Source of the DNA: Terriglobales bacterium
GTDB taxonomy: Bacteria; Acidobacteriota; Terriglobia; Terriglobales; SCQP01
DNA length: 42,222 nt
NCBI GenBank assembly: GCA_025451775.1
Contig: JANWJU010000050.1
Coordinates: 1 to 42,222, forward strand
Reading direction: 5' to 3'
Every line of letters starts with the position of its first letter. Position 1 is the stretch's first letter. Shown here piece after piece: positions 7,701 to 15,110 of the stretch. Position numbers and translations under genes: made by a program. The notes under the pieces were generated by a model. It searched no databases, was not told the origin of the DNA, and worked only from the letters and a program-made list of their open reading frames with translations.

Positions 7701-10700
7701 CCGTCGCCGTCACCGACGACTGCGGCTCGACGCTGGCCGCGGGCGCGCACTGCACGTTGAGCGTGGTGCACACGGTCAACAGCGTGGGCACGGGCGGCGG
7801 CATCGTCCAAGTCACCGATAACGCCAGCGGCAGCCCGCAGATTATCGGCGTGCGCGGCATCGGCTACGACCCCAGCACGCAGCAGGCGAGCATTGCGACC
7901 ATCGCTGGGCCGGGACTGGTGCCAGGGCACAGCTATCAAGCCAGCGCCGTGAGTTTGTCCGATCCACAAGCAACGGCGGCGGACGCGGCCGGCAATCTTT
8001 ACGTCGCCCAAGGTCAGGCCGTGCGGCCTTACACCGTCTTCAAGATCACACCCGCCGGAACGCTGACCTTCTACGCGGGTACGGGTGTCGCCGGGTATAG
8101 CGGCGATGGCGGGCCGGCAAGCCAGGCCCGGCTCGACATCAACAGTGCGGTCACCGGCATGGCGGTGGACGCGGCCGGGAATCTATACATCCCCGACGTG
8201 GGCAACTGCGTCGTGCGCGAGGTGAATGCCGCGACCGGCATCATTTCCACCGTGGCCGGTAACGGCATCTGTGCCTATGCGGGCGACAACGGGCCCGCCC
8301 TGCAGGCCGAACTCAACACCCCGCGTGCGGTGGCGGTTGACGGCGCCGGCGACCTCTACATCGCCGACACGGCCAACTTCACCGTGCGCGAGGTCATGGC
8401 CGGGAGCGGTGTGATCAAGACCGTCGCTGGAACTGGCGCCAACGGTGTGCTGAATGTGGCGGGCGTAGGCACGAGCGGAACGGCCACGGCCGTATCGATC
8501 GGTTTGGTCAACGGCGTGACGTTGGACGCGGCCGGGGATGTCTACATCGCCGATGCGACCAACGGCGTCATCTGGAAAGTCACCGCGCAGACGGGACAAA
8601 TCGCCATCAACGCGGGTGAGCCGCCCACGGGAGCGGGCGCGTGCGCGGCGGCGGCGAATAGGCTGGGCGACGGCTGCCCGGCGACGCAGGCGACGGTGCC
8701 GATCGCGCAGTATGCGGGCGGGCTGGCGCTGGATGCCGCTGGCAACCTGTACGTCGCCACCGGTAACGGCGTGCGTGAAGTCGTGGCGGGCACCGGCATC
8801 ATGCAAGACTTCGCCGGCCAGGACACGGTGACGACCACGGCCAAGATCAACTCGGCCCTGGGCGACGGCGGTCCGGCTGCGCAGGCCATCTTCATGCGGG
8901 CGACTGGCGTCACCGTGCTTTCCAATGGCAACGTTCTGATTACCGATGGCGGCGAGGGCCGCATCCGGCAGGTTGCCGGCGGCGTGATCACCACCGTTGC
9001 GGGCAACGGCTTCGCCGGCGAAACCGGCAATGGAGGCGCGGCCACGCAAGCTCAGGTCTCGGTCGACGGCTTGGTCGTGACGCCCTCCGGAGATCTGCTC
9101 GCGACCTCGAACTACGACAACCTCATCCGCGTGATCACGGCCGATGGCACGATCCACGCGTTCGCCGGCAACGGCAGCACCGGTTATTCGGGTGACCGCG
9201 GCGCGGCCACTGCTGCTTCCTTTTCAATCCCGGCGTTCGCGGCGGTCGACGCGACGGGCGATAAAACCATCGTCGCGGACTGGGGCAACAACGCTGTGCG
9301 CGCGATCACGAGCGCGGGTGCGATCACCACAATTGCGGGCGGCAACGGTGCGGGTTATTCGGGAGATGGGGGCGCAGCCACGGCGGCTCGACTGAACTCG
9401 CCCGGCGGGGTCGCAATCGATGCGACCGGTGACATCTTTATCAGCGATAGCTTGAACAACGTCGTGCGCGAGGTCACGCCCGACGGCGTCATTCACACTT
9501 ATGGGGGCACTGGCGCCGCCGGTTACAGCGGGGATGGCGGCGCGGCCGCCGCAGCCGCGCTGCGCGGGCCCGCTGGTTTGGCCCTCGACGCGAGCGGGGA
9601 TCTCTATGTCGCCGACAGCGGCAACCACGTCGTACGTGAGGTCAACAAGCAGACTGGCACGATTTCGACCGTCGCCGGCAATGGCTCGAGCGGTATGGCC
9701 GGCCTGGAGGGGCCAGCCACTGCGGCGCAGCTCACGACGCCCTACTATCTGGCCTTGGATAGCGCCGGCGATCTCTTCATCAGCGACATCGGCTACCCAG
9801 CCCTGGATGAGGTAGTCAACGGCACGATTCATTACCTTACCGGGCGAGGCACCGAGCTCGATCCGAACTACGCCGGACCCGCCGCCGCGGCAGGCCTCTC
9901 CAGTATGCAGGGCGTGGCCGTGGATGCGGCCGGCGACGTGTACCTGGCCGACCTTAACGGCGGGACCATCCGCGAGATCAAGACGCGAGCGGGCGTAGCG
10001 CTGTCGGCCTCGAGTCTAAACCTCGGCAACCAGAACATCGCCAGCACCTCCGCGCCGCAGACGCTGACCATCACCAACAACGGCGGGGCCGTGCTCACGG
10101 TTTCGAATGCGGCTCTGGCGGGCGCGAACGCGAGCGACTTCGCGCTGACCAACAACTGCACCGCCAGCCTGAACGTGGGCTCAAGCTGCACGATCACGGT
10201 AACGTTCAGCCCGGCGGCGACGGGTGCGCGCACAGCGGCCTTGACGGTCACCGACAACAGCGGCGCCGGCAGCTCGCAAACCGTGAGCCTCAGCGGGACG
10301 GGCACGCAGCCGCAAGCGGTGATGTCGTCCAGCAGTCTGAGCTTCGGCAGCCAGGCGATCGGTTCCACCAGCGCGGCGCAGACCATCACGCTGTCCAATT
10401 CCGGAACCGGCCCACTGAGCCTGCAAAGCATCGCGGCCTCGGGCGCTTTTGCTGAATCCAACGGTTGCGGCGCGACGTTGGCGGCGGGCGCGAGCTGTGC
10501 CATCGCGGTGACGTTCACGCCCACGGCGGCGGGCGCGGCCAGCGGAACGCTGACCGTCAACGACAATGCGGCGAACAGCTCGCAGACGGCAACGCTCGCG
10601 GGCTCGGGTATCGCCATGGGGTTGAGCTTGAGCCCCTCGATCGTGAACTTCGGCAGCGTGCCCGTAGGCACGGCCGTGGCGCAAGGCGTCACCATCGTCA

Positions 10701-13700
10701 ACACCGGCTCGGCGGCGCTGCACGTGAGTGGCGTCACCGCGAGCGGCGACTTCAGCGCCAGCGGCAACTGCGCGACCATTCCCGCCGCCAGCGGTTGCAG
10801 CGTGATCGTGACCTTCACGCCGGCGGCGACCGGCGCCCGCACGGGCACGCTCTCGATTAGCGACGACGCGGCCGGGAGCCCACAAACCGTGCCGCTCGCT
10901 GGTACCGGCATCGCGCCGGGCGTCGCGGTGGCGCCGGCGAGTGTCGCATTTCCGGCGACCGCGGTGGCGGGCGCGAGCTTCCCGATCACGGTGACGGTCA
11001 CCAACTCGGGCACGGCGCCGCTCACCGGACTAGCGCTATCCACGGTGGGGGACTTCACGCAGACCTCCGGGTGCACGACGCTCGCGGCGGGCACGAGCTG
11101 CAGCGCCAGCGTGGTGTTCTCGCCCACGGTGGCGGGGCTCGACGCGGGCACGCTGGTCGTGACCGATAACGCGGGCACGCAAACGGTGGCGCTGGCGGGC
11201 ACGGGCGTGGCGCCCGGGGCGGTGCTCAGCGCCGCGCAACTGCTCTTCGGCGGACAACGGGTTGAGACCACATCGGCGGCGCAGACAGTGGTGCTGTCGA
11301 ATACCGGCGCCAGTGTGCTGGCGATCACTTCCATCACGGCTTCATCCGGGTTTAGCGAGGTCACCGGATGCGGCGCGAGCCTGGCGGCGGGGGCGAGCTG
11401 CGCCATCAATGTCAGCTTCCAGCCCTCGGCCGCCGGGGCGCAGACCGGCGCGGTCACCATCGTGAGCGCGGCGGGCACGCAGACGATCACGCTTTCGGGG
11501 CTGGGAACCGCGGCTGGGCTGACGATCATGCCGGCGGCGGTTTCGTTTGGCGCGGAGATGATCGGGACCACGAGCGCGTCGCAGACGCTCACTGTCACCA
11601 ATAGCGGCACCACCGCGCTCACGCTGGCGCCGGTGGCCGCGAGCGGCGACTTCAGCCAGGTGAACGCGTGCCCCCCGAGTCCGGCCACGCTGGCCGCAGG
11701 CGCCAGCTGCCTGATCAACGTCAGCTTCACGCCGGCGGTGGCGGGCCCGAGCAACGGAACGGTCACCGTCACCGACACCGGCGGGCTTACGGCCACGGCA
11801 GCGGTGCTGAGCGGTACCGGCACACTGCCCGGCATCAGCGCGGCGCCGGCTTCTTTGTTTTTCGGCGGTCAGCCCGTGGGCGCGCTCAGCGCGGCGCAGA
11901 CGGTCACCGTGACCAACTCCGGCACCGCGCCGCTGCAGGTCGCCGCCGTGCTCGTGAGCGGTGATTTCACGCAGGTGAATACGTGTACGACCGCGGCCAT
12001 CGCGCCCAGCCAGAGTTGCATCATCAGCGTAGCCATGGCGCCTACCACGCTGGGCAACGAGACCGGAACGCTGCAGATTCTCGATAACGCCGACGGACTG
12101 CATGCGGTGGCGTTGAGCGGCGTGGGCGTGGGTCCGGGTGCGACGGTCGCACCGGCGGCGCTGGCGTTTGGCAGCCAGCCCATCCCCGGCGCCAACGCCA
12201 GCGGTGTCACGCTCACCGGGGCCTCGCAGACCGTGGTGCTGGCCAATACCGGCAATACCGCGCTCACCATCTCCGGCGTCACCGCCCTCGGGCCGTTCAG
12301 CCAGTCCAGCAACTGCGGTATGACGCTGGCGGCGGGCTCGAGCTGCTCGATCACGGTGAGCTTCACGCCCACGCTACTAGGTCAAATGACGGGCGTGCTC
12401 ATCATCTCGGATAACTCCGCGAGCGGTGTGCAAACCGTATCGCTGAACGGCTACGGCAGTCCCAACGGACTGACGTTGACGCCGCCGTCGTTCAGCTTCG
12501 GTTCGGTGCCGGTGGGCCAGACCAGCCCGCCGCAAACCGCCACACTCACCAACAATACCGGGCAAAGCATCGCCAGCCTGACGATCTCCGCCAGCGGCGA
12601 GTTCGCCCAGACCAACACCTGTGGCACCACGCTGGCCAGCGGCGCGAGTTGCCAGATCAACGTGACACTGACGCCGCTCGTCTCGGGCGCGATCACCGGG
12701 TCGATTGCGATTGCGGGCGCGCTCGCGGGAACGCGGGCCGCGCTCGGCGCCAAGGTGATGGATTCGCGGCGGCTGAGCGCGACTTCCACCGGCGGACTGG
12801 CTGAAATCGCCTTGGGCGGATCGGGCGATACGTCGGGGGTTGAGCTCTCGGCCACGGCGCTGAGCTTTGCGACGCAGACGGTGGGGACCACGAGCGCCGC
12901 CCAGACCGTCACGCTCACCAATCGCGGCGCCAGCGCGCTCAGCGGCATTCAGGTGAGTGCGAACGGCGCCTTTGCCCAAACCAGCACCTGTGGGACAAGT
13001 TTGGCGGCAGGTGCGAGCTGCGCCATCGCGGTGACGTTCACGCCCCTCGTGGCGGGCACGCGCGCCGGGGTGTTGGGCATCGCCGATAGCGCCTCGGGTT
13101 CGCCGCAAACCGTGTCGCTGACGGGCACAGCCGTTCCTCCGGCACCGGCGGTGACGTTTTCGGCTTCAAGCCTGAGTTTCGCCGCCGAGCTGACCGGCAA
13201 CACCAGCGCGGCGCAGAATCTGAAGCTGACCAACAGCGGCACAGCGGCGCTGGCGATCACTTCGGTGGCGGCTTCCGGGGATTTCGCGGAAACCAACGCT
13301 TGTGGTACTTCGCTGGCGGCGGGTGCGAGCTGCACCATCGCGGTGTCGTTCACGCCTACGGTGGCCGGATCGCGCTCCGGCAGCTTGACTTTGGCCGATA
13401 GCGCTGCAAGTTCGCCGCAGACGGTCGTACTCGCGGGCACGGGAGCGGATGTGGCCGTGAGTGGCGGCGGCGCCAGCGCGACCGTGATCGCGGGTGGCAC
13501 GGCCAGCTACGCACTCACGTTCGCAGGTTCGAGCGGATTTTCGGGGGCGTTCACGTTGAGCTGTAGCGGTGCGCCGCAAGGGGCAGTGTGCACGCCCCGC
13601 CCCGGCAGCATCAGCGTGGCGGCCGGAGCGGCGGTGCCGGTAACGGTGACCGTCCAGACGGTCGATGTGACGGCGCTGCCGCCGCCGGCGCCCTCAGCAC

Positions 13701-13948
13701 CGGGCGGACCCATGCTGGCGTGGCTGAGCTTGGGTGCGCTCCTGCTGCTGGCGGGCGGTTACGCGCTCACCCGGCGGCGGCGGAGCTTGGCGCTCGTGCT
13801 GGGGCTGGCAGCGCTGATGTCGGCCTGCGGCGGCATCAACAACCTGCCGCAGCCGGGGAGCACATCGGCGGGCAGCTATGTGCTGACCGTGACCGCCTCG
13901 GGCCCATCGGGCCAACGCTCGGCCACGCTCAATTTGACTGTGCATTAG
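4781..13948 (+). CDS. Giant secreted NHL-repeat/ASH (choice-of-anchor-D) domain protein
   Basis: ~3055 aa; ATG 4781 with GAGAGG SD and signal peptide MIAHTFRRSPAVAIAFLGFLGLAANAQ; repeated YSGDGGxA...VDAAGDLFIAD NHL units; repeated SFGxxxVGTTSAAQTVTLTNSG...CGTSLAAGASCxIxVTFTP ASH units; C-terminal hydrophobic segments. Confidence 0.93.
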   Translation: MIAHTFRRSPAVAIAFLGFLGLAANAQTPVATVSPSALTFVARDLNVTSASQTVTLRNGGTAALTITSVTASGDFAIASNACGASLAAGANCAITVTSTPTAVGVRAGALSIADNASSSTQVVALTGRGVDPAAVDSYQLVTAAGPGLVPGQSYAATAVSLVSPSAVTADVAGNLYVVNGFGFPDAVLKVTPGGTLTFYAGNGTKGSSGDGGPAAQAELNLGPIVSSVALDAAGDLFIPDSSNCRVREVNASTGTIATVAGNGTCGYSGDGGAASSAELNDPQAVAVDAAGDLFIADTGNYSVREVVAGTGAIKTVAGTGVKGSLSGANPLVRGVATTVALGNPGGLAVAVNGDLYIADTFNYVVWRVAAQTGQIALFAGQVPGSAVCAAASDGVGDGCPATSALFGLPNVVRGLGLDAAGNLYIAAATSVHEVLASSGVMENIAGQVGTVENDKLASAIGDGGPATAALFTRASGVFPLANGDVLIADGGQNRVRRVSGGVITTIVGNGFSGDTGDGGAPTSAQIIPVRLAVEDNGGLLISDQYDNLIREVKGGVIRTLAGTGAYDYSGDNGPASAATFKFQRSVATDADGDIFVADLGNDAIRKISLAGVITTFAGGNGLGYSGDGGAATAAQVSTPSGVAVDAAGDVFISHNAVVREVTPDGIIHTYAGNGTAGYSGDGGAATAAELRAPEGLAVDASGDLFIADVANHVVREVNAATGVISTVAGNGVSGTSGSGGAATSAELEGPSDIALDPAGNLFIIDSTANAGYEVSAATGILQQALGAANGVCGAQGVATDSVGDVYVGDVCGQTVYEVLTQPTLNVSASSLDFGGQNVGTSSASQTVTLTNPSGFPVVISAITGTNANDFAVTSACGASLAAGASCTITVTFTPAATGSLAGTLTMADNAGTGTQTVALSGTGTAPGIAFSPVHLTFPSAPVGVASAPQTIVVTNPGTGPLTISSISTLPFNSTVAVTDDCGSTLAAGAHCTLSVVHTVNSVGTGGGIVQVTDNASGSPQIIGVRGIGYDPSTQQASIATIAGPGLVPGHSYQASAVSLSDPQATAADAAGNLYVAQGQAVRPYTVFKITPAGTLTFYAGTGVAGYSGDGGPASQARLDINSAVTGMAVDAAGNLYIPDVGNCVVREVNAATGIISTVAGNGICAYAGDNGPALQAELNTPRAVAVDGAGDLYIADTANFTVREVMAGSGVIKTVAGTGANGVLNVAGVGTSGTATAVSIGLVNGVTLDAAGDVYIADATNGVIWKVTAQTGQIAINAGEPPTGAGACAAAANRLGDGCPATQATVPIAQYAGGLALDAAGNLYVATGNGVREVVAGTGIMQDFAGQDTVTTTAKINSALGDGGPAAQAIFMRATGVTVLSNGNVLITDGGEGRIRQVAGGVITTVAGNGFAGETGNGGAATQAQVSVDGLVVTPSGDLLATSNYDNLIRVITADGTIHAFAGNGSTGYSGDRGAATAASFSIPAFAAVDATGDKTIVADWGNNAVRAITSAGAITTIAGGNGAGYSGDGGAATAARLNSPGGVAIDATGDIFISDSLNNVVREVTPDGVIHTYGGTGAAGYSGDGGAAAAAALRGPAGLALDASGDLYVADSGNHVVREVNKQTGTISTVAGNGSSGMAGLEGPATAAQLTTPYYLALDSAGDLFISDIGYPALDEVVNGTIHYLTGRGTELDPNYAGPAAAAGLSSMQGVAVDAAGDVYLADLNGGTIREIKTRAGVALSASSLNLGNQNIASTSAPQTLTITNNGGAVLTVSNAALAGANASDFALTNNCTASLNVGSSCTITVTFSPAATGARTAALTVTDNSGAGSSQTVSLSGTGTQPQAVMSSSSLSFGSQAIGSTSAAQTITLSNSGTGPLSLQSIAASGAFAESNGCGATLAAGASCAIAVTFTPTAAGAASGTLTVNDNAANSSQTATLAGSGIAMGLSLSPSIVNFGSVPVGTAVAQGVTIVNTGSAALHVSGVTASGDFSASGNCATIPAASGCSVIVTFTPAATGARTGTLSISDDAAGSPQTVPLAGTGIAPGVAVAPASVAFPATAVAGASFPITVTVTNSGTAPLTGLALSTVGDFTQTSGCTTLAAGTSCSASVVFSPTVAGLDAGTLVVTDNAGTQTVALAGTGVAPGAVLSAAQLLFGGQRVETTSAAQTVVLSNTGASVLAITSITASSGFSEVTGCGASLAAGASCAINVSFQPSAAGAQTGAVTIVSAAGTQTITLSGLGTAAGLTIMPAAVSFGAEMIGTTSASQTLTVTNSGTTALTLAPVAASGDFSQVNACPPSPATLAAGASCLINVSFTPAVAGPSNGTVTVTDTGGLTATAAVLSGTGTLPGISAAPASLFFGGQPVGALSAAQTVTVTNSGTAPLQVAAVLVSGDFTQVNTCTTAAIAPSQSCIISVAMAPTTLGNETGTLQILDNADGLHAVALSGVGVGPGATVAPAALAFGSQPIPGANASGVTLTGASQTVVLANTGNTALTISGVTALGPFSQSSNCGMTLAAGSSCSITVSFTPTLLGQMTGVLIISDNSASGVQTVSLNGYGSPNGLTLTPPSFSFGSVPVGQTSPPQTATLTNNTGQSIASLTISASGEFAQTNTCGTTLASGASCQINVTLTPLVSGAITGSIAIAGALAGTRAALGAKVMDSRRLSATSTGGLAEIALGGSGDTSGVELSATALSFATQTVGTTSAAQTVTLTNRGASALSGIQVSANGAFAQTSTCGTSLAAGASCAIAVTFTPLVAGTRAGVLGIADSASGSPQTVSLTGTAVPPAPAVTFSASSLSFAAELTGNTSAAQNLKLTNSGTAALAITSVAASGDFAETNACGTSLAAGASCTIAVSFTPTVAGSRSGSLTLADSAASSPQTVVLAGTGADVAVSGGGASATVIAGGTASYALTFAGSSGFSGAFTLSCSGAPQGAVCTPRPGSISVAAGAAVPVTVTVQTVDVTALPPPAPSAPGGPMLAWLSLGALLLLAGGYALTRRRRSLALVLGLAALMSACGGINNLPQPGSTSAGSYVLTVTASGPSGQRSATLNLTVH
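5189..7236 (+). repeat. NHL beta-propeller block 1 within giant protein
   Basis: Starts SYQLVTAAGPGLVPGQSY; ordered NHL units; paralogous to block 2. Confidence 0.8.
7240..7870 (+). repeat. Two ASH domains between propeller blocks
   Basis: LNVSASSLDFGGQNVGTSSASQTVTL... and IAFSPVHLTFPSAPVGVASAPQTIVV... Confidence 0.8.
7888..9996 (+). repeat. NHL beta-propeller block 2 within giant protein (duplicate of block 1)
   Basis: Starts QASIATIAGPGLVPGHSYQASAVSL; unit-by-unit correspondence with block 1. Confidence 0.8.
9997..13446 (+). repeat. Tandem array of 11 ASH domains
   Basis: Eleven successive ~100-aa units, each with SFG/N-x-G/C...C/TFTP/LSGTG landmarks. Confidence 0.8.
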
Positions 13949-13964
13949 CCGCCGCCGGCCGCGT

Positions 13965-13970
13965 TACCCT
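13965..13970 (+). promoter_or_regulatory. TAnnnT (TACCCT) -10-like hexamer 6 nt before SDR start codon
   Basis: gcgTACCCT... 6-nt spacer tggatc then ATG 13977; no SD. Confidence 0.35.
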
Positions 13971-13976
13971 TGGATC

Positions 13977-14606
13977 ATGCGCAACATTTTGGTTACGGGT
14001 GCTTCCGGCGGGTTGGGCGGGGCGGTGGTGCAGGTGTTCGAGGCGAGTGGCGACCGGGTGATCGGCATCTCGCATCCGGCGTACGATCTGACGCGGCCGG
14101 AGGAGTGCGCGCGGGCGGTGGCGAGCATCGATGGCCCCGCGCATGCGTTGATCCATCTTATGGGCGGCTTTGCCGGCGGCCAGCCGGTGGCCGAGACCGA
14201 GGACGGCACCTGGCGGCGGATGATGGCGATGAACCTGGACGCGGCCTTTTACATGGCGCGGGCGGCGGTGCCGCGCTTGCTGGAGCAGCCGGGGGGGCGA
14301 ATCGTGATGATTGGATCACGCAACGCCGTGCGGCCGGCGGCGAATTTGGCGGCCTACAACGCCTCCAAGGCCGGGCTCGTGGCCCTGGTGCAGACGCTGG
14401 CGCTGGAGGTGGCGGCGGGCGGCGCCACCGCCAACGTGGTTTTGCCGAGCGTGATCGACACCGCCGCCAATCGTGCCGCCATGCCCACGGCGGATCCCGG
14501 CAGGTGGGTGCCGCCGGCGGCGATTGCGGAGTTGATCGTCTGGCTGGCGTCGCCGGCCGCGGCCCAGATCAACGGGGCGGTGGTCCCGATCTACGGCCGG
14601 TCCTAG
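13977..14606 (+). CDS. SDR-family oxidoreductase
   Basis: TGASGGLG nucleotide-binding motif and YNASK catalytic motif. Confidence 0.93.
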   Translation: MRNILVTGASGGLGGAVVQVFEASGDRVIGISHPAYDLTRPEECARAVASIDGPAHALIHLMGGFAGGQPVAETEDGTWRRMMAMNLDAAFYMARAAVPRLLEQPGGRIVMIGSRNAVRPAANLAAYNASKAGLVALVQTLALEVAAGGATANVVLPSVIDTAANRAAMPTADPGRWVPPAAIAELIVWLASPAAAQINGAVVPIYGRS

Positions 14607-14622
14607 GCCGAGATAATGCACT

Positions 14623-14835
14623 ATGGCGGAGGTTTCCAGGGCAAAGTGGCAGGTGCGTACGTTCGCCTCTCACGCCGAGGCGGACGAGCACGAAGCGGAG
14701 TACTGGCTTCAGATCCCGCCGGAGGAGCGCTTGGCGGCGCAATGGGAACTGAGCCTTAGGGTGTACCGTTTGGCAGGGCTTTGCGCCGATGCACCCCGAC
14801 TGGATCGCACTGCTGTCCGCGTTTGTCGCGGCTGA
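14623..14835 (+). CDS. Small hypothetical protein, possible antitoxin-like partner of the nucleotidyltransferase
   Basis: 70 aa, HAEADEHEAEYWLQIPPEERLAAQWELSLRVYRL; resembles small proteins commonly found next to nucleotidyltransferase genes. Confidence 0.55.
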   Translation: MAEVSRAKWQVRTFASHAEADEHEAEYWLQIPPEERLAAQWELSLRVYRLAGLCADAPRLDRTAVRVCRG

Positions 14836-15110
14836 GGTCCGTTTTCTCGTCGTCGGCGCGGCCGCAGTCGCCTGGCACGGGCATTTGCGCTCCACGGCGG
14901 ATGTGGCTCGCCACTTTTCGCTGGGTCGCTGCCGCGATGCTCGCACTGTGAGCATCGCTCGCTTGTGGGCGGGCTTCGACTGGCGGCCGGCACGAGCGGC
15001 ACTGCCGCTCGTCGCCCCGCCCTGCTCGTGGAGCTTCCAAGCTGCCTGGAAAGGATCGGATCGACGTGAAGGCGTTGGAACAGGTTATCCGAACGCTTCG
15101 ATCCCGGTAA
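14789..15110 (+). pseudogene. Nucleotidyltransferase-like gene interrupted by palindromic element
   Basis: N-terminal MHPDWIALLSAFVAAEVRFLVVGAAAVAWHGHLRSTAD in frame from 14789; C-terminal-like PGKDRIDVKALEQVIRTLRSR* in another frame at 15045-15110; intervening 14903-15046 matches elements elsewhere in window. Confidence 0.65.
14903..15046. mobile_element. Dispersed multi-palindrome repeat element, longest copy (MITE/REP-like)
   Basis: Contains GTGGCTCGCCAC, GCGATGCTCGCACTGTGAGCATCGC (14934-14958), ACGAGCGGCACTGCCGCTCGT (14992-15012), AGCTTCCAAGCT; ends match 27583-27605 (reverse) and 35894-35948. Confidence 0.65.

Noticed and set aside
9868-11835. 655-aa minus-strand ORF antisense to the ASH array, and other long antisense ORFs (1732-3447, 20328-22142, 22255-23370, 33811-35025)
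   Set aside because: GC-rich codon usage routinely leaves antisense frames open; translations are low-complexity or Arg/Pro/Ala-rich with no recognisable domain, opposite well-supported genes.
5189-13446. Extensive repeated DNA considered as CRISPR or satellite
   Set aside because: Repeats are in-frame protein domain repeats (NHL, ASH) with diverged sequence and no constant direct repeat/spacer spacing.
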